64,000 nucleotides of DNA from Sphaerulina vaccinii (lineage: Eukaryota; Ascomycota; Dothideomycetes; Mycosphaerellales; Mycosphaerellaceae). The stretch's first letter is position 1, and each line of letters begins with the position of its first letter. The notes below the pieces were generated by a model. That model saw only the letters and a list, made by a program, of their open reading frames with translations, was not told the origin of the DNA and made no database searches. The stretch covers positions 744,001-808,000 of the forward strand of contig JAKUDP010000006.1 of assembly GCA_022570795.1 (NCBI GenBank), in the 5' to 3' direction. This document shows, in pieces, positions 21,386 through 31,144 of the stretch. Made by a program: the position numbers and the translations under genes.

Positions 21386-21961
21386 GTCGCTGAGCGATGG
21401 ACAGTGTCTCCAGAACCTGCTTTCGGCTGGCTTAGGGCCTCGTGTGAAAAGGTAAGGGCTTGGTATCTGGTCGTAGGCAGAGATAGTGGTGGTGTAAAGT
21501 GTCTTCGAAGTGGTAGTAGCTGGTTCGCATCTGAGGTTGTTCGATGTCGTTGGTGCTGCATGCTCCAATGCTGTCAGTAGAACGAATATAAAGAGCTCAT
21601 AGCCAATGATCACCTGCGTGATTGTGAGCCAGAGTGTGCATGTGATACTAAGCTCTCTCACTTAAGCTCACCTCAAGGCACTCACTCTCACTCACTCACT
21701 CACTCACTTCCGAGTCCATAGTGAGAGCATCGGCCGTCGCTTCGTGACCGGAGTTGCCTCACATGATAGAGATAGAAGGAGCGCGCAGGAAGCGCTACTA
21801 TCATCAAAGCCTTTCATTCATCTTTCACAGACACTTGGAACTTTCATGCTTTCGTGCTTCTCGTATCGCTCGTGATAAGGCGACTTCCATGCATACCCAT
21901 CACGTAGTCCATCGCCAGACATCACCCTCCTTCATCACAACCTCGCCTTATCCTCAGCTAG
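21386..21961. other. intergenic
   Basis: Upstream of the membrane protein gene (-) and downstream of the aspartyl aminopeptidase (-). Contains the CTCA microsatellite at 21681-21708; otherwise nothing supported. Confidence 0.45.
21681..21708. repeat. CTCA tetranucleotide microsatellite
   Basis: About six to seven near-perfect CTCA units in 28 bp, with one CTCT variant, about 300 bp upstream of the membrane-protein start at 21385. Confidence 0.8.
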
Positions 21962-23621
21962 TCAATCAACCATAATCTTCCCCTCCAACTCCCCAAAGTG
22001 CTCAAAGAAACTATCAAACAAGTTGACACCATACTCAGCATCATAAGCACCACCAGTCTCTCTGATAGAATGCATGGAGAGTTGCGGGTTGCCCACATCG
22101 ATCGTCCGCGCGCCCAAAGCAGCGCTCAACATAGGTCCAATCGTGCTACCACATCTCGAGTCATTTCTCACAACAAATAGCTGTAGAGGAACACCACCGA
22201 CATCTTTCTTCTCCTTGAGTGAAGGTGATATGTATGATGAAGGCTTAGCACGCTTTGCGCACTCCTGGAGTAGGACAATGCCGGGAGCGTTGGTTGCGTA
22301 ACGAACATTGGCATTGATCTTGATGACTGTCCCCTCGTTCATATGTGGTCGATGTTCCGATTCGTAGTTGCCACCATAGTTGGGGTTGATGGAATGGGCC
22401 ATGTCTGCCGAGATGAGGAAGGAAGTGGCGAGCGTTTGTTCGTATGCGGTGCTCGTATCTGCTTCTCCGTTACTGCTGACTTTGTCGTAGCTCTTCTCGC
22501 TGTCGTCTTTCCCGCTCGATGGGAGTACAGAGAGGCGGCGGATGACGGCAGGTAGCATGTTGCTGTCGGCTCCTTGTGCGGATTGGGAACCTATTTCTTC
22601 GTGGTCGAAACAGGCGATCAGGCGAATGGTAGAGTCGCCCTTCAATGCTGAAGGAGATTCGACGGATTTGATGAGTCCTTCAACGGCACAGTAGGTCATC
22701 CCAAGGTTGTCCAGACGTGCCGAGAAGACGAATTCGTCGTTAATGCCGCCTATGCAGGCAGGTTGCACATCATAGAACACCAGCTCAAAGTCCAGAATAT
22801 CCGCGGGTTCCACTCCAGCGTCCTTCGCGATCAACTCAATGAGATATGGGTGGTGTCTCTGGTTCACAGTCTTCAGCGGCTCGAATCCAGCTGCTTTCTC
22901 CTCTTCGTCTGCTTCCTTCTTCACTTCTTCCTTCGTCTTGCCCACACGATTCAATTCCGCAGAGATGAGGCCGAGCACAGGAAACAACTGCGTCTCCTTG
23001 TTGAACGTGAACGGCTCACTCCCTCCGAAATGCACAGCCAAGTTGGGTATCCTTGCAATAGGCTTGTTGATCCTTATCAGCTTCTGCTCCATAGCTCCGT
23101 CTTTGCCTTTGACCATAACTCTTCCGGCTAGACCGAGGTCGCGATCGAACCAGGTATGCCATAGTCCACCGCCATAAGTTTCTACTCCAACTTGAAGGAA
23201 TCCCTCTGCAGAGCGCTTCGATACAGGCTTAAGTCGTAGACAGCAGGAATCCGTGTGAGCGCCTACCATGGCGATAGGATTGCCGGGCTTCCATTCTGAT
23301 CCGATGGCGAAGGCGACGATTGTGGATGTATTTCGCGTGAGGTAGTACTTTCCGCTGGGCGTGAGGGTTGAGGACCAAGGATCTCGTTCCTGGGTAAGAG
23401 GTGAGATGGGGACATCAAGGTGTACTACTTGCTATAGCTTACTCTGATCTGCTTGAAGCCGGCCTTCTCCAGGCGCTGGATTGATGTGTTGACTGCGTGG
23501 AAGGCTATAGGCTGTCAATAGCTGTAGGACGTGCTGGTATGGACTGGGACATACGAGTTGGACTAGCATTGAGGAAGTCCACGAAGTCGGCCGGTCTGTT
23601 GACGGAGGACTTGCTCGCCAT
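21962..23621 (-). CDS. aspartyl aminopeptidase (M18 family, Ape4/DNPEP type)
   Basis: Three exons (23621-23555, 23504-23443, 23389-21962) encode 518 residues. Splicing of intron 1 restores the family N-terminal motif FLNASPTPFHAV. Metal and active-site motifs follow: GAHTDSC (first zinc His), GGGLWHTWFDRDL, FSARLDNLG (bridging Asp), ACFDHEEIGSQSAQGADS (catalytic Glu and Glu ligand), SADMAHSINPNY, and a C-terminal SMHSIRE (last His). This is the dodecameric cytosolic metallopeptidase that removes N-terminal Asp/Glu; the yeast orthologue Ape4 can be delivered to the vacuole by the Cvt route. An insertion rich in Ser/Asp (SSGKDDSEKSYDKVSSN) sits between the catalytic motifs. Its start is only about 150-220 bp from the divergent DUF202 gene. 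Confidence 0.93.
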
Positions 23622-23843
23622 GATTGCGAAATTACGACTGGTAAAGGTCTTCTGTATGAAAGATCTGTTGAAGAGGACTCCAATGAGGATGGTGGGAGGC
23701 ATGTATAGAAAGAAGTACAAAGCGAGGTCAATCGAGCTCGACTTCGGACTAGTTACCAGCTATGCTACGCTATGGAGCACCGATTGATAAGACTACATTC
23801 CTACCCACTTACATCCATAACCCTCTTCTCCCACATCCTAGTC

Positions 23844-24281
23844 ATGTTCCGCCGCCTCACCTCCCTCCTCTTCCCCGCCGAGCTCAAGAACACAGGTTCC
23901 GTAGCTCGTGACCTCCTCGCCTCTGAACGCACTTTTCTAGCCTGGACACGTACAGGTTTAGGCTTCATAGCTCTCGGCATAGCTCTAGAAAAGGTCGAAG
24001 CCTTTGCTGCTATAAGTCCTACTCTGTTACGTCTCGAGAACAATAACACAAAGATTGCAGCTGGAGCTCTCGTAGGCGTGGGAAGTTTGACTGTAGGCCA
24101 TGGGACGATGAGGTACTTTAGTGTTTTGAGGAGCATACAGAGAGGAATGTTTAGGCCGAATGTGGCTGGTATTGGACTGATGGCTGTGACGAGTATTGCT
24201 GTGAGCTTTAGTGGGACGTTGTTGGTTATGGGAAATGATGGTGGGAGGAAGAGAGACAGTGCTGAGGGCGAGAAGACATGA
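23844..24281 (+). CDS. DUF202 (YidH-like) small membrane protein
   Basis: Intronless, 145 residues from the ATG at 23844; an in-frame ATG at 23772 would add 24 residues. The signature NTGSVARDLLASERTFLAWTRTGLGFIALGIAL is the DUF202 core, followed by two more hydrophobic helices (AAGALVGVGSLTVGHGTMRYF and VAGIGLMAVTSIAVSFSGTLLVMG). The same fold forms the transmembrane end of yeast VTC polyphosphate polymerase subunits, but no SPX or catalytic domain is present, so its role is unknown. It shares a very short divergent promoter with the aspartyl aminopeptidase. Confidence 0.85.
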   Translation: MFRRLTSLLFPAELKNTGSVARDLLASERTFLAWTRTGLGFIALGIALEKVEAFAAISPTLLRLENNNTKIAAGALVGVGSLTVGHGTMRYFSVLRSIQRGMFRPNVAGIGLMAVTSIAVSFSGTLLVMGNDGGRKRDSAEGEKT

Positions 24282-24300
24282 ATGCATGCATGCAATGGTT

Positions 24301-24346
24301 GTAGCTGCCACAGCTACGAACTCATTTCTGATAACAGTGTATCAGA
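24301..24346. repeat. two adjacent short hairpins between convergent genes
   Basis: GTAGCTG-CCA-CAGCTAC (24301-24317) and TCTGATA-ACAGTG-TATCAGA (24327-24346) are perfect 7-bp inverted repeats with 3- and 6-base loops, located 20-65 bp after the DUF202 stop and before the MND1 stop. They could influence 3'-end formation; this is inference. Confidence 0.4.
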
Positions 24347-24417
24347 CTTGATTGCCAACAGATGCTTCCGTCTGCGCTTGGTACTGTTCGAGCAAAGAGA
24401 AACATGGCGCCGACCGC

Positions 24418-25348
24418 TCATATGAGCATCTCCTCACGGGAAGCGATAGTCTCCTCAAGGACGCCCAACTCCCTCAGCACAGCATCATGCGCCTTCTCGC
24501 TCTCCTCAGTCCAAGGGGCCCACATAGTCTCGTCCAGGATCTCCTCATAGAAGCCGCCCTCCTCTTCATTCCACTGGTCCAAAGGCTTGTAGTACGTATC
24601 GGGAAAGGTCTTGACGGCTTCATCGGCACCTTGCTTCTTGAACCAACTCTCCATGGAATAGATGTCGTCCGTCGCCATCTCTGCGATAGCATAATCGGCC
24701 TTTAGCTCCTTCTTCATGTTATCAACCTCGGTCGGGTCGTTGTCTTTATACGACGCTAACTCCTTTCTCGCCTTCTCGATCTCCTCTGTGAGACATAGCT
24801 TGCGAGTTTCGAGTTGACTGCGATCTGGTCCGTCACTCTCGGCAGCGTCCATTTCAGCTTGAATAGCTGAGGCTTTCTCGTCGAGTCTGTTCTTGAATTC
24901 CAAAGTCGTGGCTTGGATCTTCTCGAATTCTGCTTCTGCGGCAGCGTAGGCTGAGTCGACGTTCTTGGCTTGTTCGGAGGGGAAAGACCAGTACCAGTTT
25001 CCGGACCCGATCTTTTCGCAGGAGATTCTGTTATCGTCTTGGAGGGACTGGATGTAGTCTGCAAGCGAGCGTTAGCGGGCCATAAGAACGAAGAAGACGG
25101 AAAGAAAAGGAGGGGCAAGGGAAGGTTGGGATAGAGGACTTTAAGGGGTACCTTTGGTTTGCATGCTGTTGATGGAGCCAATGGACGGAATCTGCTTCTC
25201 GAGCTCCTTGAGGTTCCACACGGTCTTGGACTTGCGGAACCAAGATTGGATGGCGGTGAGCTTTTGGGGGTTGCAGTTGACTTTGGGCGCCTGGAAGGGA
25301 TGTTAGAAGAGACGCGAGTGAGTTGAGAGCTGGTGGCGGGCTTACCAT
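24418..25348 (-). CDS. MND1: meiotic nuclear division protein 1 (Mnd1)
   Basis: Three coding exons (25348-25346, 25290-25152, 25058-24418) encode 260 residues. The first coding exon is only the ATG, immediately followed by GTAAGC. The N-terminus after splicing (MAPKVNCNPQKLTAIQSWFRKSKTVWNLKELEKQIPS) is the Mnd1 winged-helix domain, with SINSMQTK|DYIQSLQDDNRISCEKIGSGNWYWSFPS completing it. A coiled coil of about 100 residues (EAEFEKIQATTLEFKNRLDEK...) and the leucine-rich C-terminal segment follow. Mnd1 pairs with Hop2 and helps Dmc1/Rad51 in strand invasion during meiotic recombination, so a sexual cycle machinery gene is retained. Length and domain order are normal for fungi. Confidence 0.92.
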
Positions 25349-26903
25349 GATACTGCTGTTGTTTGTGGTAAGAGGTTGCTGTTGGTGAAGTGAAGCGGTG
25401 TCGGTCGCGGTGTTGAAAGGGCGAGAGTTGTGTTGTCGATGTTGTTGTAATGAAGAGGATGAAGAAGAGGACGAAAAGACCAGACGAGGAAGATAATTCT
25501 CTGAACGAGGCGCAGTGTAGGAGGTTGGGAGAACAAGATGAAGCAACGAATGCGGCAGGCACGACCAAAAAGTACCCACTTTTCCCAAACGTCGCGAGAA
25601 TTCGAACACATCTCCACGCAAGAAGCTGCTGGAGCTCGGAATGACGCCGTACACCTCGCTGCCGTGCTCTGAGTGGCTCGCTCGCACGCACGCGCTAGCT
25701 GATGTTCCTATACCAAAATAACTTTGGCTTCATTTTCTCCTGCCAAGACATGGTATTCAAGATGGGTCAAAAACATGTCGCAAACTTCACATGAGTGTTT
25801 TTTTATTCTGATCTGCTTTCTTCCTCCGCAGACACTCCAGTCACGTCGCCAGCATCTTGACAGGCGCACACGTCCCACGCACAGCACCGCGATATCGATA
25901 TCGAATCAGCACAAGCCACCGCAGTTCGAGAGGAGCCAACAAGACCACCGGATCATGCAATGAAGAGTTGACGCTTGCAGGCTACTCGTCCCGGGAATGA
26001 AGGCTACTTTCAAAGCTGCTCCACGAGCAGTGGACGTGAAGTGGTTGGGGGAAGTGCAGATGTCGCTGCTCGTTGTGGAAGACGAGAATCATAGATGATT
26101 TCACGCTGCTCGTTGTGGAAGACGAGAATCATAGATGATTTCACGCTGCTCGGTACGTCGAGGACGAGGACAGAGAGAAGTCAAAGCCAGGTGCTGTAGG
26201 GCAAATGTATACACTGTGCGCATGATGCTACCATGGTTCGTACAGTGCAAGAGACTGAACGACACAGAGTCACAGGAGCCCAGTCAGCAGGTTTCAGCGA
26301 GCTTCATTGACAAGGAGTATTGACATACAGCGAGATGCGCAGTCATGATAAGGCAGAGACGCTCCGGAACTAGAAGGATACTAGAAGCATGCTAGAATAG
26401 TGACAAATGGCACATATACCGCGCTAGATCGGTGAATTCATCGCATATCTCTTGGCAGCAGCACGCGACACCACGACCACGCACCCATTCTCGGCGGAAC
26501 ATCGACTCAAGCTCATGGCTAGGCTCGAGCCATTCCATCTATCCGCGTGGAATAGGTCACTGACCGGGAATCGTCGCTGTTCGCACTCCAAGGGATGTGA
26601 AGCCGGCGATGATACGAACGTTGCTGCTTCCACACGAGAAACACGATCAGAAACTCCATTGACGCAGAATAGGGCGCATATCGCTCAAGAGCGATAACAA
26701 TTCTCCATAGGCTCGCAAGATCCTGTCTAGAAGGCCGCCGGAAGGACTATAGAAGTCAGCTTGAACTCCTTCGAGAGAACTTCTATCAGCATCACTCCAG
26801 CAGCCTCAGCATTCAGCAGCATCAACAGTATACACGAACCAGTCGTCTTCACCAAAGCCACCCGTACCAGCCTCTCAAATCAAGCATTTCCCTCAACGCC
26901 AAC
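25349..26903. other. 1.5-kb intergenic region
   Basis: Divergent region between MND1 (-) and the Kex2-site protein gene (+). It holds the exact 40-bp tandem duplication at 26064-26152 and no supported gene. Confidence 0.45.
26064..26152. repeat. exact 40-bp tandem duplication
   Basis: The 40 bases 26064-26103 (starting CGCTGCTCGTTGTGGAAGAC) are repeated without change at 26104-26143, followed by the first 9 bases of a third unit. Perfect identity points to a recent slippage or unequal-exchange event in noncoding DNA about 0.75 kb upstream of the gene at 26904. Confidence 0.95.
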
Positions 26904-27655
26904 ATGAAGTTCAGCGCCCTCACTCTCTCCGCCCTCGCCGCTCCAAGTGAGCAATTCACCACCCCAGGAGGTGACCACCACTACCAATCCGTCACCAAGC
27001 GATCAGCAGGATTCACCACTCCAGGCGGAGACCACCAATACCAAGCAATCTCGCGCAGGTCCGCCGAGAAGACCTTCCAACTGTCCAAACGCATCGGCAC
27101 CGTTGGTATCGCCGTAGCATCCGTCGCAGCCAGCGATTTCCTCGGTTTCGTTGGTGGACCTCTAGCCGCCAGAGCCATGAACTCCGCGTTCGGCGTACAG
27201 AAGAAACGTAACGTGCACTACGATATCGCGGATTTGACCTTCGATGAGGCGCGGGAGATTTGGATCGAGACGCTCGTTGATTCGATCTTTGAGGTGAATC
27301 CGCATAATGGTACGGCGGATGCCGCGGTGTGCGCGGGTACTGGGTACTATATTAGCGATCCGAAGGCGACCTTGAGTTCTACGGCTTTTCTGTTTAGGGC
27401 TGATGGGCAGGAACATGAGTGAGTAATTCTTGATCTTGCTGCCCTGTCGGTGAGATGATGCTTGAGGTGGTGATAGGTACGATTGCTTTTTGGTCGAAGG
27501 TCCGGTTACTATTGAGGTTAAGAATGCTACTGCTGCTGATGTAAGTCTGATTCTGAGCTTTGCTATCGTTGTCAGTACTGACATGTATCTTGCAGTTCGC
27601 CTTTGTGGCTCCAGCCAACTCCACCTGCAAGGCTAACATCCTTACCGTGAACTAA
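26904..27655 (+). CDS. secreted precursor with tandem repeats and Kex2-type dibasic sites
   Basis: Three exons (26904-27418, 27477-27540, 27596-27655) encode 212 residues. A short signal peptide (MKFSALTLSALAAP) precedes two 19-residue repeats: FTTPGGDHHYQSVTKR (18-33) and FTTPGGDHQYQAISRR (37-52), then KTFQLSKR (56-63). Each ends in a Kex2-type KR/RR site. A hydrophobic Gly/Ala-rich segment (64-99) ends at KKR (100-102), and a ~110-residue C-terminal domain with three cysteines (AVCAGTGYYISDP, YDCFLVEG, STCKAN) and N-glycosylation sites finishes the protein. The layout is that of a polypeptide cut into small peptides plus a larger domain. A 63-bp in-frame GT-AG segment spanning the first repeat could be an intron, giving a one-repeat isoform. 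No family recognised. Confidence 0.7.
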
Positions 27656-28597
27656 GCGGGTGGCCACTCGAAGTTGGTGGTGATGGGAAGATGATACCGA
27701 GATCTCTTTGCTTCTGGAGCTTGTACTTTGTTTCTTCCTGCATAGCGGCGGCGTTTGTGTTTCTGCATCGTGATGGCGTTGGAAAATGTAGGGGTCGAGA
27801 ATGGAGCGAGATGTAGCAGTCAAAATGAGACCAAAGACCCAAACAACATCGTCTGAGCTCAGTCACGCTTGCAGTTCATGATTATGCGAGCTTGTGCGAA
27901 CCGCAGCGAGAGCTTTGCTCATGGCAGCAAGTCATGTTCGCAGCCGGCGTGCGACTGAAGCGGTCTTGACTTCACAGCCTTCTGGCGAGAGTGATGGCCC
28001 TAATCGTGATCGCACTCGAAGTCATCGGCGAGAAGCTTGCGAACCGAGACGCCGTCCGAAGAAGATACCAGCAGTACGCTTCATCCTATAGCACATCCAA
28101 AAGGTTGGAATGTACAGTTGATCATTGCCCTCGACTCCACGGTGTAAAGAAGCCAACGGCACCCAAGATCCTCTGAAAGTTTCCTCTCCACTAGCTCAAC
28201 GATTCTGTACGTCCTGGAGCCTCCACCATGCAAGCACGGCGGGCTCTCAAACAAAATGCTTTCGGCAGTGTTATTGTTTTGCGTTGTTCAATATTTGTGG
28301 AAGAAGGAATTTGTGAAAGCTGGAAGAAGATTTGTAGATGCGGCACATGCGGCAGGCGCCAGGATGGCGGGAAGGAGCGATTGGACAGCGGCGGCGCGTG
28401 TTCAAGGGAGGAAGTCGCGCGTTGTTCGCATTTCTCAAACGCGTTGACCAGCCTTCGTCTTCTATACCACCACAGCGCACCCTCCGAAACGAAGCCAGCG
28501 ACATTGCATATCAGAGATCTTGGACAGGACGAGCACTGTACGACTCATTGGCACTTGAACATATCAAAATAGGCGACAGCGCCAACAGTGCGCAAAC
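27656..28597. other. intergenic, MCM7 upstream region
   Basis: 0.9 kb between the Kex2-site gene and MCM7. No supported gene. The MCB element at 28439-28444 is annotated separately. Confidence 0.45.
28439..28444. promoter_or_regulatory. MCB element (ACGCGT) upstream of MCM7
   Basis: A perfect ACGCGT hexamer lies 154 bp before the MCM7 ATG. This is the MBF (Mbp1/Res-Swi6) site that drives G1/S expression of replication genes in yeasts. A GC-rich CGCGCG-like stretch lies about 25 bp upstream. Function here is inference from sequence and position. Confidence 0.5.
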
Positions 28598-31144
28598 ATG
28601 GCTCTCTTGCAATACAAGAATCTGGTGAACTACGAGGAGCAGACAGGTATACCATGATGGGCGCGACGATGGACAGAGAGCGTGCTGACATGTTATAGCG
28701 GCATTCAAGGACTTTTTACAGAACTTCAAATCATCTTCGACAGAAGCTGAGGATGCTCTAGACGATCTTCACCTGGATGGCGATGGCACGAGCGACGAGT
28801 ACGATTTCATGGACGATGTAGACAATGGCGCCGGCATAAGACGGCGTACCATGAGATCTAAGGTGAAATACATGAACATGTTACAGGATGTGGCAGATCG
28901 CAAGACAAGTCAAGTCCTCATAGATCTGGACGATCTGAACGAGTACGAGAAGAGCCTTGACGAGGAAGGAGTGTCGCAGCTCAATCTGGTCTCCTCGATT
29001 GAGCGCAATGCGCACCATTATATCGAGATCCTAGCGCGCGCAGTGGACACAGTCTTGCCGCGGCCAGCAACGGAACCAAACTTCAAGGACGATGTGCTGG
29101 ACATCATTATGAGCCAGCGCTCGAAGCGCAATGAAGCAGTTGCGCAACAGCAAGAGGCAGGAGGCGATGAGAATGGCATACCGGAATCCATCTTCCCACC
29201 AGAGCTCACTCGCCGATATACACTCAACTTCAAGCCAATCACTCCTTCTGGTTCGAGCAGCGACAAAGGTTCAAAGGCTTTGGCTGTGCGCCAAGTGCGC
29301 GGCGAGCATCTTGGGCACCTGATCACGATTCGAGGTATCGCAACCCGAGTCTCAGATGTCAAGCCTTCAGTGCAGGTCAATGCCTACTCTTGCGATCGCT
29401 GTGGCCACGAAATCTTCCAGCCCATCACCACCAAGCAGTTCACACCATTGGTAGAATGTACTTCAGAGGATTGCCAGCAAAACAAAGCCAAAGGCACTCT
29501 CTTCCTGTCAACAAGAGCTTCCAAATTCTTGCCTTTCCAGGAGGTCAAGATCCAGGAAATGGCAGACCAGGTGCCTGTTGGCCACATCCCAAGACAACTC
29601 ACGATACACTGCCATGGCGAGCTCGTGAGATCTGTGAACCCTGGCGATGTAGTCGATATTGCAGGCATTTTCCTGCCCACACCTTACACCGGCTTCAAGG
29701 CGATCAAGGCTGGTCTGCTTACCGATACTTACCTCGAGGCTCAGCACGTCCGACAGCACAAGAAGGCATATGACGATATGGTTCTCGCGCCCACTACAAT
29801 TCAGCGCATGACAGAATTGGAACGATCGGGCCAGCTGTACGAGTACCTCAGCAGATCCATTGCTCCCGAGATCTTCGGTCATGCAGATGTGAAAAAGGCT
29901 CTTCTGCTCCAGCTCATTGGTGGTGTGACGAAAGAGATGGGCGACGGCATGCGTATTCGTGGAGACATCAACGTCTGTCTTATGGGTGATCCTGGTGTGG
30001 CCAAGTCTCAGCTTCTCAAGTACATCACAAAGGTGGCTCCTCGTGGCGTGTACACCACCGGAAGAGGTAGCAGTGGTGTTGGTCTTACCGCTGCTGTCAT
30101 GAGGGATCCAGTCACAGACGAGATGGTGCTTGAAGGTGGTGCGCTTGTGCTTGCTGACAACGGTACTTGCTGTATTGATGAGTTCGACAAGATGGACGAC
30201 TCCGACCGAACCGCTATTCACGAAGTCATGGAACAGCAGACGATCTCGATCTCCAAGGCAGGCATCACAACAACGCTGAACGCGCGCACTTCGATCCTGG
30301 CTGCGGCCAATCCGCTGTATGGTCGCTATAACCCGCGTATCTCGCCCGTGGAGAACATCAACTTGCCAGCCGCACTTCTCAGCAGATTCGACGTGTTGTT
30401 CTTGCTTCTAGACACACCTTCGAGAGACGCAGACGAGGAGTTGGCTCGCCATGTCACACATGTGCACATCCATAATGTGCACCCTGAGCCACAGGGAGGT
30501 GGCTTGATCTTCTCGCCGAACGAAGTGCGCCAGTGGGTAGCTCGTGCACGATCTTTCAGACCTGTGGTACCAAAAGCTGTATCAGACTACCTTGTTGGCG
30601 CATACGTTCGCCTCCGACAACAGCAGAAGCGCGATGAGGCTGGAAAGAAGACATTCACACACACCTCGCCAAGAACTCTGCTTGGTATCCTGCGTCTCTC
30701 GCAAGCATTGGCGCGACTACGATTTGCTGATGAAGTGATCACGGAAGATGTTGACGAGTCCCTGCGATTGATCGAGGTCAGCAAAGCCAGCTTATACGAT
30801 GACAACCGCGATCGCAGAGGGGATCACTCACCCAGCACGAAGATCTACAACCTCATCTGTGGTATGCGGGACAGTGGTGCTGCTGCGACTGGAGAAGGGC
30901 GAGGAGAGCTTGATATGAGACGTGTACGAGAGCGAGTGCTGGCCAAGGGCTTCACGGCCCAGCAATTGGAGTCTGCGATCGACGAGTACGCCATGATCGA
31001 TGTAAGTCAACCCGGATCTGCGAAGTTCAATGAGTCGATACTGATATGCTGTCATAGGTCTGGCAAACTGCAGTCGAAGGGACCAGGTTGGTCTTCATCG
31101 AGACTGGCGAGGATGACGAAGACATGGGTGACGAGGACTTTTGA
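28598..31144 (+). CDS. MCM7: DNA replication licensing factor MCM7
   Basis: Three exons (28598-28646, 28699-31001, 31058-31144) encode 812 residues, the usual size. The N-terminus MALLQYKNLVNYEEQTAAFKDFLQNFKSS is MCM7-like. A zinc finger of MCM7 type is formed by Cys248-x2-Cys251 and Cys270-x4-Cys275. The AAA+ core has Walker A GDPGVAKS (about 446-453), Walker B CIDEFD with Asp510-Glu511, and the arginine finger SRFD (Arg579). The short last exon restores the winged-helix end (AMID|VWQTAVEGTRLVFIETG) and an acidic tail. MCM7 is one of six subunits of the Mcm2-7 helicase that unwinds DNA at forks in the nucleus. Reading through intron 2 would give a spurious 913-codon frame. Likely G1/S regulated through the upstream MCB. 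Confidence 0.97.

Noticed and set aside
22763..23177. plus-strand frames over the aspartyl aminopeptidase
   Set aside because: Antisense shadows of a well-conserved enzyme.
29508..30221. 237-codon antisense frame inside MCM7
   Set aside because: Shadow of a strongly biased coding sequence; no domain.
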